A stretch of 7,140 nucleotides of DNA from DASTHS01 sp035718085 (GCA_035718085.1 DASTHS010000222.1:1-7140); one strand, 5' to 3'. Counted from the first letter of the stretch, positions 1 to 5,431 are shown. Made by a program: numbers and translations. The notes: a model not told the origin generated them from the sequence alone.

Positions 1-470
1 ATGGCTGCTGCCGTGCGCATGTCGAGCAGCAACTTGCCCTTCAGGAAGGACCCGGACCCTCGATCACCGAGGCGTTCGAAGCGTGGGTGCGGTGCCAGCA
101 GCAGTTCCCAGGGCCCGAAGACCAGCCATCGCCGACCCGAGCGGTCGTGCACGAGGAGGTACCCGAGCCCCTCGTCCCAGGCCAGGGAGCGGAGGGAGGT
201 CTCGTCGAGCACGAACAGCTCGTCGCCCGGTACGCCGGGCCAGAGGTCGAGGTAGTCGGGGGTGAGCGGGCTCAGCTTCTCTTTCACGTCGACCCGAACG
301 AGCTCGCCGTCGAGCTTGAACTCGAAGTCCAGGCCCTCGACTTCGCGGGTCGCGTCGACCAGGCGCTTGACCTCGGGATGTGCCTGAAGGCGTTCGCGCA
401 CGGCCTCTTCGACCGGGCGTGCCGTCGCCAGGTCGTGCGCCCAGTCCTCGGGCCGACGGGCCCTCGTCAC
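1..470 (-). CDS. Putative PD-(D/E)XK nuclease-like protein, partial (3' end off the window)
   Basis: The minus strand is open for 156 codons from a GTG at 470 to the left edge, with no stop, so the C-terminus lies outside. The upstream in-frame stop is at 513-515, and GTG 470 is the first plausible start; its Shine-Dalgarno is weak, so the start is uncertain. The protein is soluble and acidic/basic mixed, with no membrane segment. After an N-terminal helix (PVEEAVRERLQ, residues 19-29) come two strands, GLDFEFKLDG and VRVDVKEKL (about 46-65). These give D48 and D61-x-K63, the layout of a PD-(D/E)XK nuclease core. A later stretch (FVLDETSLRSLAWDE) and a Trp-rich strand (RRWLVFGPWELLL) are distinctive, but I do not recognise the family. 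Third codon positions are less strictly G/C than in the methyltransferase or SDR. Nuclease activity is inferred from the motif only; that the frame is coding is fairly sure. Confidence 0.6.
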   Translation of the reverse strand, partial: MTRARRPEDWAHDLATARPVEEAVRERLQAHPEVKRLVDATREVEGLDFEFKLDGELVRVDVKEKLSPLTPDYLDLWPGVPGDELFVLDETSLRSLAWDEGLGYLLVHDRSGRRWLVFGPWELLLAPHPRFERLGDRGSGSFLKGKLLLDMRTAAA

Positions 471-605
471 AGAGAAGCCGCCGACGAGTCCGCTGGAATT
501 GGCGAGCCAGCCTCATTGGCCACCTGGGCACCTCGTCGTGCTCCGGCCCCGATCGCGCAGGGTTGGCAATCTATCGTCGTGCGCTCCCTTCCTTTGCCGC
601 ACCGC

Positions 606-649
606 CCGACCGAAGGGTAAACGCTCGGTCGGTGGCTCCGCACCGACCG
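606..649. repeat. Overlapping inverted repeats able to form two alternative hairpins
   Basis: CCGACCGA (606-613) is the exact reverse complement of TCGGTCGG (625-632). The central arm, CGGTCGGTG (626-634), also pairs perfectly with CACCGACCG (641-649) around a 6-base loop. The middle arm can therefore pair with the left arm (8 bp, 11-base loop) or the right arm (9 bp, 6-base loop), but not both. No T-tract follows on either strand, so this is not a standard intrinsic terminator. It could be an operator or a leader RNA structure for either flanking gene. Confidence 0.6.
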
Positions 650-788
650 CTTCGGGGCCGGAGTGGTGGGCCCGTGCCGGCGGCCTTGCTGTGCAACGCT
701 CTTGCGGGATCGTCGTGAGCAGCGCCCAAATCCGGAAAGCGCGCGTCTGTCGCAATGGCCCCCTGTACTTCGGAGGCGTCGGTAGCGG

Positions 789-804
789 TGCTCCCGAGGG
801 AGCA
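789..804. promoter_or_regulatory. Palindromic operator candidate overlapping the antitoxin Shine-Dalgarno
   Basis: TGCTCCC (789-795) and GGGAGCA (798-804) form a perfect 7-bp inverted repeat with a 2-base centre (GA). The right half overlaps the Shine-Dalgarno GAGGGAG (796-802), which is 9 bases before the GTG at 812. RHH antitoxins usually autorepress by binding short palindromes at their own promoter or start, so this is the natural operator of the downstream module. Binding is inferred; the palindrome is directly visible. Confidence 0.6.
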
Positions 805-811
805 TCCCGGT

Positions 812-951
812 GTGAAGCTCAGCGTGACCTCCCGGACGACATGGTCGGCTTCCTCGACGACTACGCACGGGCACACGGGCTCACCTCCCGGTCGGCAGCT
901 GTGGCACGCGCTGTTCGGTTCCTGCGCGGCAGCGAGCTGGCAGCTGACCTT
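812..951 (+). pseudogene. Ribbon-helix-helix (CopG/ParD/MazE-like) antitoxin, frameshifted and truncated
   Basis: The gene starts at GTG 812 behind a clear Shine-Dalgarno (GAGGGAG, 796-802) and reads VKLSVT. One base is then missing in the run around 829-830, and the reading continues in another frame as LPDDMVGFLDDYARAHGL, then TSRSAAVARAVRFLRGSELA. This is a beta strand followed by two helices, the DNA-binding and dimerising domain of RHH antitoxins: KLSVTLPDD strand, FLDDYARAHG helix, SRSAAVARAVRFLR helix. The C-terminal toxin-binding part normal for such proteins (which are about 70-85 residues long) is absent. After residue 47 or so, the frame enters a MazF C-terminus. In the RHH frame the nearest in-frame start is ATG 841, which would lose the DNA-contacting strand. 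The family call is firm; the missing base could be decay or a sequencing error. Confidence 0.8.
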
Positions 952-1182
952 CGAGCCCCCCAGGGCGTCACGGGCCTGCGGGCCGACTCGAAGGCGCAGG
1001 CGGAGCAGGTACGGGCGGTGTCGGTCGGGCGCGTCGGTGGGCGAGTCGGCCGGCTCCCGGTTGACCGGATGTCGGCGCCCGACGAGGCGCTGCGACTGCA
1101 CCTCGGCCTGCGGCGATCCGACGGCTGCTTCAGAGCGACAGGCTCAGCGGCTCCGGCTGCGGCGGCTCACGGCGTTCGATGA
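952..1182 (+). pseudogene. MazF/PemK toxin C-terminal remnant, joined in frame to the antitoxin
   Basis: From about 970 to 1110 the frame reads TGLRADSKAQAEQVRAVSV, then GRVGGRVGRLPVDRM and DEALRLHLGL. This is the characteristic last part of actinobacterial MazF/PemK endoribonuclease toxins (mRNA interferases), including the SKAQAEQVR strand and the closing LDEALRLHL-type helix. The first ~60 residues of a normal ~110-residue toxin, including the conserved G-x-x-x-RPV region, are missing, so it cannot be an active toxin. The residues between 952 and 970 belong clearly to neither parent. The usual stop right after HLGL is also lost: the frame runs 23 codons further to TGA 1180-1182, overlapping the 3' end of the HNH gene by 53 bp. 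A single deletion from inside the antitoxin to the middle of the toxin explains the structure. Recognition is by motif memory, not by search. Confidence 0.75.
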
Positions 1183-2269
1183 TGCGCCTGATGGCGACGG
1201 GGTCGGCACGCTCGTAGGCGCCGACGCCCTCCCACAACGGCTGGTCGTCGTACAGGGAAAGGTACGCCCCCCGCACCGACGCCAGGGTGCGCTCGGGCCG
1301 CCGCGGCCACTGCGCTTGCGCGGAAGCGTCGGCCAGCGCCCGGTCCCCGGCCGAGCCGGCCGCCGATCGCCGTAGCCAGGCGCGCAGGTGCGTCGACGAC
1401 GCCAGCGAGGCCGACTTGTCGCCGTTGCAGCGGCGGTGGGCCACCACCAGGTTGTCGATCGTGTTGTCGGGCTGGCGCGACCAGGGCAGGAAGTGGTCGA
1501 CCTCGGCCACCGACGCGTCGAGCGGCCTGGGGCAGTAGAAGCACCGGTGGCGCTGTGCCCGCAGCAGGGGCCGTCGCAGCGGCGTGAGGTCGTGGCGGAC
1601 GGCGCCGAAGAGGAACCCGTCGAGCTGCGCCGTGTCGACCAGGTCGGTGTTCAGTCCGGCCACCCACGTCGCCCAGCGAGCCTGCACGACGGGACGCACG
1701 AGCGGTCCGAGCTCGACCAGCCACTCGCCGACACCAGGGCGCAGGGGCATCGTGTCGTCGAAGTCGGCCCTCGCCGTCACTCCCCAGCTGACCTCGTCGG
1801 GCCACCCGAAGTCGTAGATGAACCGGTCCTCGGTCACGGCTCGTCCGCTCCCGAAGCGCTGCAGCTTGGCCAGGGGCATCCCGATGACGACGCCCACGAG
1901 CTCCGCCTCGAGTCGGGCCCAGCCGACCGGATCGGCGGCCGCCGCGCCGGCCAGCGGTTCGTGCGCCGGCAGGCGGTGGGCGACGCGCCAGGCGGCCAGC
2001 TTCGCCGGGATGTCGTTCTGCGGCGACTGGGTCAGCGCCCGTGGTCCGAACGGCCGGGTCTGGGGCCAGTACGACTCCACGACCCGGCGACCGACCAACC
2101 GCCCTCGCAGCACGGTGGGCTCCCGACCCAGCCGGCCGAGCTCGGCGGTCGCCTCGTCGATGAGTGCGAGGAGCGTGGCGTACTTGTAGCTCGCCGACCG
2201 GTTCATGCCGTCGATCAGGGCGAGGAGCTTGCCGGCGAAGCGCAGCCCGTCGCTCGCCGCCCCGCCCAT
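1130..2269 (-). CDS. HNH endonuclease family protein
   Basis: This is a 379-residue protein from ATG 2269 to TGA 1130-1132. The frame stays open upstream to 2650, but that part is Arg/Pro-rich noise and overlaps other signals, so ATG 2269 is preferred; its Shine-Dalgarno is weak (GGCGGG). Residues 11-43 (FAGKLLALID, SYKYATLLALIDEA) form an N-terminal helical region seen in a group of HNH proteins. The nuclease domain is at about 243-285: CFYC (C243, C246), EVDHFLPWS (D258, H259), DNLVVAHRRCNGDK (N273, H278, C281, N282, K285). That is the complete beta-beta-alpha-metal motif, with a probable zinc knuckle in which H278 replaces one of the usual cysteines. It is a predicted DNA endonuclease; the substrate and role (defence, mobile-element relic or repair) are not shown. 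No methylase or restriction partner is adjacent. It converges on the toxin-antitoxin scar. Confidence 0.85.
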   Translation of the reverse strand: MGGAASDGLRFAGKLLALIDGMNRSASYKYATLLALIDEATAELGRLGREPTVLRGRLVGRRVVESYWPQTRPFGPRALTQSPQNDIPAKLAAWRVAHRLPAHEPLAGAAAADPVGWARLEAELVGVVIGMPLAKLQRFGSGRAVTEDRFIYDFGWPDEVSWGVTARADFDDTMPLRPGVGEWLVELGPLVRPVVQARWATWVAGLNTDLVDTAQLDGFLFGAVRHDLTPLRRPLLRAQRHRCFYCPRPLDASVAEVDHFLPWSRQPDNTIDNLVVAHRRCNGDKSASLASSTHLRAWLRRSAAGSAGDRALADASAQAQWPRRPERTLASVRGAYLSLYDDQPLWEGVGAYERADPVAIRRIIERREPPQPEPLSLSL

Positions 2270-2272
2270 CCC

Positions 2273-2305
2273 GCCAGCCTGGCACGCCGCCCCCGGCCGG
2301 GGCGG
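2273..2305. promoter_or_regulatory. Two adjacent inverted repeats just upstream of the HNH gene
   Basis: GCCAG-C-CTGGC (2273-2283) is a perfect palindrome ending 4 bases before the HNH start codon. Next to it, CCGCCCC (2287-2293) pairs with GGGGCGG (2299-2305) across a 5-base loop. They sit where an operator or a 5' leader structure of the minus-strand HNH gene would lie. GC-rich DNA makes short palindromes common, so function is only a possibility. Confidence 0.3.
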
Positions 2306-2358
2306 TGAGGCGAGCGGGCTCCGGCCGCGCCAGAAAGCCCGACGGCGGTGGCGCATGC

Positions 2359-2538
2359 GTGGGGGTGGGCGGGCACCTCGGGGCGTTCCTGGCGCTGACC
2401 GGGGCGGCGGATCTGCGCTCGCTCGACGGGCACCACCGCCGGCTGTGGGATCCCCCGTCGGCCTCCCAGGTGGCCGACACCGCGTTGCGCAACGTCGCCC
2501 TCGCCGCCGTGGCCGGCCTGGCCGCCGATCGACCCTGA
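2359..2538 (+). CDS. Short coding-like frame, unidentified (small protein or gene remnant)
   Basis: This is a 59-codon frame from GTG 2359 (or GTG 2365) to TGA 2536-2538. Third codon positions are almost all G or C throughout. The peptide is ordinary in composition (HLGAFLALTGAADLRSLDG, then HHRRLWDPPSASQVADTALR and a closing Ala-rich helix NVALAAVAGLAAD), unlike the Arg/Pro-rich products of the other frames here. I do not recognise a family. It has no good Shine-Dalgarno. The reading frame continues openly upstream of 2359, but the sequence there is antisense to the HNH start region and looks non-coding. It may be the 3' remnant of a longer gene whose 5' part was lost, or a true small protein. 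It lies between the HNH gene (divergent) and the methyltransferase (84 bp downstream, same strand). Confidence 0.4.
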   Translation: MGVGGHLGAFLALTGAADLRSLDGHHRRLWDPPSASQVADTALRNVALAAVAGLAADRP

Positions 2539-2584
2539 GCGCTGCGCCGCGAATGGCGCCGTCGAGGGGTGGTCCGGCTGCGGG

Positions 2585-2614
2585 TCGATCGGTCCCGCTC
2601 CGCACTCGTAGCGT
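2585..2614 (+). promoter_or_regulatory. Candidate leaderless promoter of the methyltransferase
   Basis: TAGCGT (2609-2614) fits the TAnnnT pattern of a -10 element and ends 7 bases before the GTG at 2622. TCGATC (2585-2590) is a weak -35 (three of six matches) at 18-base spacing. There is no Shine-Dalgarno before the GTG, so transcription starting at or next to the start codon would explain the arrangement. Based on hexamer resemblance only. Confidence 0.3.
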
Positions 2615-2621
2615 CCGGGCC

Positions 2622-3407
2622 GTGGCCGACGTCCCCGAGGTGCTCCACACCGACCGCCGACGAGCCGAGTCGTTCGGCGGGGTCGCCGAGGCCTACGACG
2701 CCGCCAGGCCCGGCTACCCCGACGAGGTCATCGCCGCCGTGCTCGGCGACCACCGGCCGGTGCGGGTGCTCGACGTCGGCTGCGGCACCGGCATCGCCAG
2801 CCGGCTGATGGCCGCCGCCGGCGCCAACGTGGTCGGCGTCGAGATCGACGCCCGCATGGCCGGGGTCGCCCGCCGGCGAGGCACCGCGGTGGAGGCGGGC
2901 CCGTTCGAGGGCTGGGATCCCGGCGGCCGGCGCTTCGATCGCGTCACCTCGTTCCAGGCGTGGCACTGGATCGACCCCGTGGCTGGCGCCGCCCGGTCGG
3001 CCGACGTGCTCGACGGCGGCGGCCGGCTGTGCCTGGTCTGGAGCGGGGCGGACCTCCCCGACGACGTCGCCGGCGACATGCGTGAGCTCTACCAGCGCTG
3101 GGCGCCGGAGCTGGCCCGCCCGCAGAACCCCGATCCCCCCGAGGTCGAGCACGAGTTCGCCGGCGTGTTCGCGGGGATCTGCGCCGACGGCCGCTTCGAC
3201 GACCCGCAGGTGCACTCCGTCGAGTGGTCGAGCACGACGACTGCGGAGGGGTGGGCGGCGCTGCTGGCCACCCAGAGCAACCACATCGCCCTGCCCGACG
3301 ACGTCCGCGCCGGGCTCCTCAAGGGCGCCGTCGAGGTGGTCGACCGCCACGGTGGCCTCATGACGGTGTCGACGACCACGGTGATCGTCTCGGCGACCCG
3401 TCGCTGA
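2622..3407 (+). CDS. Class I SAM-dependent methyltransferase
   Basis: This is a 261-residue protein from GTG 2622 to TGA 3405-3407. The frame is open further upstream, but that part is antisense to the HNH gene and low in coding character. Residues 14-33 (AESFGGVAEAYDAARPGYP) are the usual opening of Methyltransf_11-type enzymes. Motif I is VLDVGCGTG (49-57), which binds S-adenosylmethionine, and the acidic residue after strand 2 is E74 in GVEID. The motif IV region is FDRVTSFQAWHWIDP (105-119), whose AWHWID signature is typical of this group. Length matches the family norm of about 250-270. The acceptor substrate cannot be told from sequence. It is probably cytoplasmic and stand-alone: its upstream neighbour is a doubtful small frame and its downstream neighbour converges on it. 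All key motifs are intact. Confidence 0.9.
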   Translation: MADVPEVLHTDRRRAESFGGVAEAYDAARPGYPDEVIAAVLGDHRPVRVLDVGCGTGIASRLMAAAGANVVGVEIDARMAGVARRRGTAVEAGPFEGWDPGGRRFDRVTSFQAWHWIDPVAGAARSADVLDGGGRLCLVWSGADLPDDVAGDMRELYQRWAPELARPQNPDPPEVEHEFAGVFAGICADGRFDDPQVHSVEWSSTTTAEGWAALLATQSNHIALPDDVRAGLLKGAVEVVDRHGGLMTVSTTTVIVSATRR

Positions 3408-3507
3408 CGGTTGCGGGCGGCGGCGCTCGAGGCTGGCCGCTCCGGGGGCCGTCGGCCCGGGCCGGCGACCCAGCGGATCTCCCTGCCGTTGACGTCGGAG
3501 TGCCCGG
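3408..3507. other. Convergent 3' gap with a short GC-rich hairpin
   Basis: These 100 bp separate the ends of the methyltransferase (plus) and the PNGase A-type gene (minus). GGGCC (3446-3450) and GGCCC (3454-3458) pair around GTC, and GGCCCGGGCC follows at once, so several short stems are possible. No T-run accompanies them on either strand, so Rho-independent termination is not supported in its classical form. No other feature was seen. Confidence 0.4.
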
Positions 3508-5340
3508 CTACGGGCGGCGCGCGACCCGCCGCCAGCGCCGCAGCGGGATGCCGGCGGTGAGCGCGGCGGCGACCAGCGGCCCGACGACGAGCGGCGCCTC
3601 CGGCAGGTCCGGCGCCGGGCCGCTGTCGTACCCGGCGGGGGGCGCCTCGCTCCGACCGGCCGCCAGGAGGGGCACCGCCGTGGTCGCCGGGTACCGGCCC
3701 GAGGTGGTGGTGGTGTACTCGCCGGCGACAGCGGCGATCGTGGCCTGGTAGGTCGAACCGGCCGTGTCGGCGTAGCCGACGTCCTCGGTCTCCGCACCGT
3801 TGGCGGCGAGCCCGCTGGCGTCGCTGGTGCGCATGTCCTCGGTGGTGCGGGCGGTGGTGTCGGCGACGCCGTCGACGTAGCGGGTGGTGGCATCGTCGTC
3901 GGTGAAGGAGAAGTGGGCCACCGCGGCGTTCACGATCGAGAAGTCGGCGGCGCTGGAGGTGTCCACCTCGTGGCCGTCGGCCACGGTGCCGGTCTGGCGC
4001 TTCCAGGTCCACGCGTCGTCGACGGCCCCCGCCTCGCTCGACGACAGCGTCGACGTCTCGGTGACGGTGGTGGTCACCGGGGTGCCGTCGGCGCCGGCGA
4101 TCCAGCCGCGCCAGGTGCGGGCCGAGCTCACCGTGTCGGACGCCACGAGGCCGGTGCCCGTCGGGTCGGAGGTGGCCGCCTCCGCCAGGGCCGGGTCGCC
4201 GACGGCCGTGAGCCCGCCGGTGGTGACCGGGGCGTAGTGCTGGACGGTGCCGAGGAGGTCGGCGGCCAGGGCCCAGAAGTCGCCGGAGGTGTAGGCGGCA
4301 TCGGTGACGCCGAGGGAGACGGTGTGGGGACGGCCGTCGCTCAGGTGGGCGACGAAGGGCGTCAGGTCGACGCGGTAGGCGCGCAGGTCCCACGCTCGCG
4401 GCGACGGGATCGGCTCCCAGAGGCCGGGACCGTCGGCGCCGGTGAAGGTCGTCGGGTAGATCGGGGCGGCCCCGGCGAGCAGGCCGTCGATCGAGATCGT
4501 CACCTCCCGGTAGGGCGTGCCCACACCGCAGTCCGACGGCTCCGACCACCAGAACTCCTCGCACGGGCCCTGCCCCTCGGCGAAGAGGTCGGCCTGCAGC
4601 GTGGCCAGGTCGCGGGGGAAGGTGACCGGCTGCGACGCGCGCTGGTCGGCCGCCCCGATGGTGTAGTCGTTGCCGGCGAAGCCGACGCCGGGCCCCGCCG
4701 GGTGCACCGCCTGCGGGGTGACCCCGGCGACGAACACGGGGAGCTGCGCGGGCACCGGCGCCCCCTGGCCGGTGTCGTAGAAGGTGAAGCTGAGCGTGGA
4801 CGCGTACTGCCCGGTGTAGGTGGCGTCGTTGACGTTGTCGAGCTCGACCACCAGCGGCGTGGGGGTCGCACCGAAGAGGGCCTGGTCGTCGGTGATGTCC
4901 TTGGTCACGGTCCAGGTCACCGCGTTGGCGCCGGTGCAGCAGGGCTCGGAGGTGGTGCCGAGCAGCAGTTGCACGCCGCCGACGTCGACGCTGACCGTCC
5001 GGTCGAACTGCACGCCGCCGACCTCGGACGTGAAGGTCATGACCACCGTGTTCCACGGGCCCGGGCAGGCGGCAGGGGCGCGCACGGTGCCGACGTAGGG
5101 AGCGCCGTAGGAGTTGCCGAAGGTGTGGGTCATCGCCGTGACCGTGCAGGAGGCGGTCGCCGGCACCGGCACGGGACGGTCGGCCTCGGTCTCCTGCTGG
5201 GTCGCCGTCGGCGGGGCGACGCCCTGCGGCGACACGGCCACATCGGTGTGCGCGGGGGCGGCGGCCGCCGATGCGGGCAGCGCCAGGCCCAGCACCGCCA
5301 TGGCTGCCGCGACAACGGTGCGAATGGGATGAATGCCCAT
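3508..5340 (-). CDS. Secreted PNGase A-type peptide-N-glycosidase family protein
   Basis: This is a 610-residue exported protein, ATG 5340 to TAG 3508-3510. Residues 1-28 are a signal peptide (basic HPIR, hydrophobic core, ASAAAA cleavage region). The PNGase A family signature follows: FGNSYGAPYVGTVRAP (74-89), CPGPWNTVVMTF (92-103), GGVQFDRTVSVDVGGVQLL (108-126), TTSEP (129-133), TWTVTKDITD and LDNVNDATYTGQY, then PSPRAWDLRAYRVDLTPF and HTVSLGV. These match the conserved blocks of peptide-N4-(N-acetyl-beta-glucosaminyl)asparagine amidase A, which removes N-glycans from glycopeptides by cleaving the glycan-asparagine amide bond. A Thr/Ser-rich region follows. The end is LPEAP (579-583), a hydrophobic stretch and an Arg-rich tail (RRWRRVARRP), indicating retention at the cell surface. 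It likely acts outside the cell on glycoproteins. No glycosidases or transporters adjoin it. Family call is strong; activity is inferred. Confidence 0.88.
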   Translation of the reverse strand: MGIHPIRTVVAAAMAVLGLALPASAAAAPAHTDVAVSPQGVAPPTATQQETEADRPVPVPATASCTVTAMTHTFGNSYGAPYVGTVRAPAACPGPWNTVVMTFTSEVGGVQFDRTVSVDVGGVQLLLGTTSEPCCTGANAVTWTVTKDITDDQALFGATPTPLVVELDNVNDATYTGQYASTLSFTFYDTGQGAPVPAQLPVFVAGVTPQAVHPAGPGVGFAGNDYTIGAADQRASQPVTFPRDLATLQADLFAEGQGPCEEFWWSEPSDCGVGTPYREVTISIDGLLAGAAPIYPTTFTGADGPGLWEPIPSPRAWDLRAYRVDLTPFVAHLSDGRPHTVSLGVTDAAYTSGDFWALAADLLGTVQHYAPVTTGGLTAVGDPALAEAATSDPTGTGLVASDTVSSARTWRGWIAGADGTPVTTTVTETSTLSSSEAGAVDDAWTWKRQTGTVADGHEVDTSSAADFSIVNAAVAHFSFTDDDATTRYVDGVADTTARTTEDMRTSDASGLAANGAETEDVGYADTAGSTYQATIAAVAGEYTTTTSGRYPATTAVPLLAAGRSEAPPAGYDSGPAPDLPEAPLVVGPLVAAALTAGIPLRRWRRVARRP

Positions 5341-5349
5341 GGAGGCGGA

Positions 5350-5377
5350 AGGGTAGCGATCGGGAGCGCGCTGCCGA
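5350..5377 (-). promoter_or_regulatory. Candidate leaderless promoter of the PNGase A-type gene
   Basis: Read on the minus strand, TCGGCA (5377-5372, four of six matches to TTGACA) and TACCCT (5355-5350, TAnnnT) are 16 bases apart, and the -10 ends 9 bases before ATG 5340. The bases between are TCCGCCTCC, which have no Shine-Dalgarno character. A transcript would have a leader of only a few bases. The -35 lies inside the hairpin at 5368-5391. Confidence 0.35.
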
Positions 5378-5391
5378 GGCGCTCGGCGCGC
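5368..5391. repeat. Inverted repeat in the divergent promoter region
   Basis: GCGC (5368-5371), a bulged T (5372) and GCCGAG (5373-5378) pair with CTCGGC (5382-5387) and GCGC (5388-5391) around a GCG loop. This gives 10 base pairs with one bulge. It sits in the 91-bp space between two divergent starts and covers the proposed -35 of the minus-strand gene, so a regulator binding here could affect both genes. Structure is seen; function is inferred. Confidence 0.4.
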
Positions 5392-5397
5392 CCGTCA

Positions 5398-5425
5398 CGG
5401 ACAGTTCACGCAGCTGGGGCAGAGT
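5398..5425 (+). promoter_or_regulatory. Candidate leaderless promoter of the SDR gene
   Basis: CGGACA (5398-5403, four of six matches to TTGACA) and CAGAGT (5420-5425, three of six to TATAAT) are 16 bases apart. The -10 ends 6 bases before GTG 5432, placing the expected transcription start at or next to the start codon. The spacing mirrors that of the divergent PNGase A-type promoter. Weak hexamers; treat as a suggestion. Confidence 0.3.
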
Positions 5426-5431
5426 GGGCGG

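Larger units (their letters stand above)
471..811. other. Gene-free interval with inverted repeats
   Basis: This 341-bp stretch lies between the divergent starts of the nuclease-like gene (470, minus) and the antitoxin remnant (812, plus). No frame shows the strong G/C third-position bias of the real genes, and no tRNA-like or rRNA-like sequence is visible. It holds two alternative hairpins at 606-649 and a palindrome at 789-804, listed separately. It presumably carries both divergent promoters, but I could not pick out convincing -35/-10 pairs. Confidence 0.6.

Noticed and set aside
87..620. Plus-strand frame with a protein-like composition
   Set aside because: It is the mirror of the minus-strand nuclease-like gene at 1-470; the minus frame has strand/helix patterning and coherent motifs, and this one does not.
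824..835. Programmed -1 frameshift in the antitoxin
   Set aside because: There is no X-XXY-YYZ slippery heptamer in the right frame and no clear downstream stimulator; a missing base is simpler given the deletion next to it.
1388..2308. Plus-strand frame over the HNH gene
   Set aside because: It is antisense to an intact HNH endonuclease with full motifs; this product is Arg/Gly-rich noise.
2205..2621. N-terminal extension of the methyltransferase
   Set aside because: The extra 139 residues are antisense to the HNH start and basic/low complexity; the family normally begins near GTG 2622.
2270..2650. N-terminal extension of the HNH protein up to 2650
   Set aside because: The added residues are Arg/Pro-rich with no conserved pattern, and they overlap a better plus-strand coding frame; ATG 2269 gives a natural N-terminus.
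3410..3507. Small minus-strand frame (VNGREIRWVAGPG) after the PNGase A-type stop
   Set aside because: It is only about 30 codons of reasonable composition, without a start or stop of its own in the gap; too short to support.
1167..3893. Open frame of about 900 codons on the minus strand
   Set aside because: It overlaps the HNH gene and the antisense of the methyltransferase; the product is Pro/Arg-rich low-complexity sequence.
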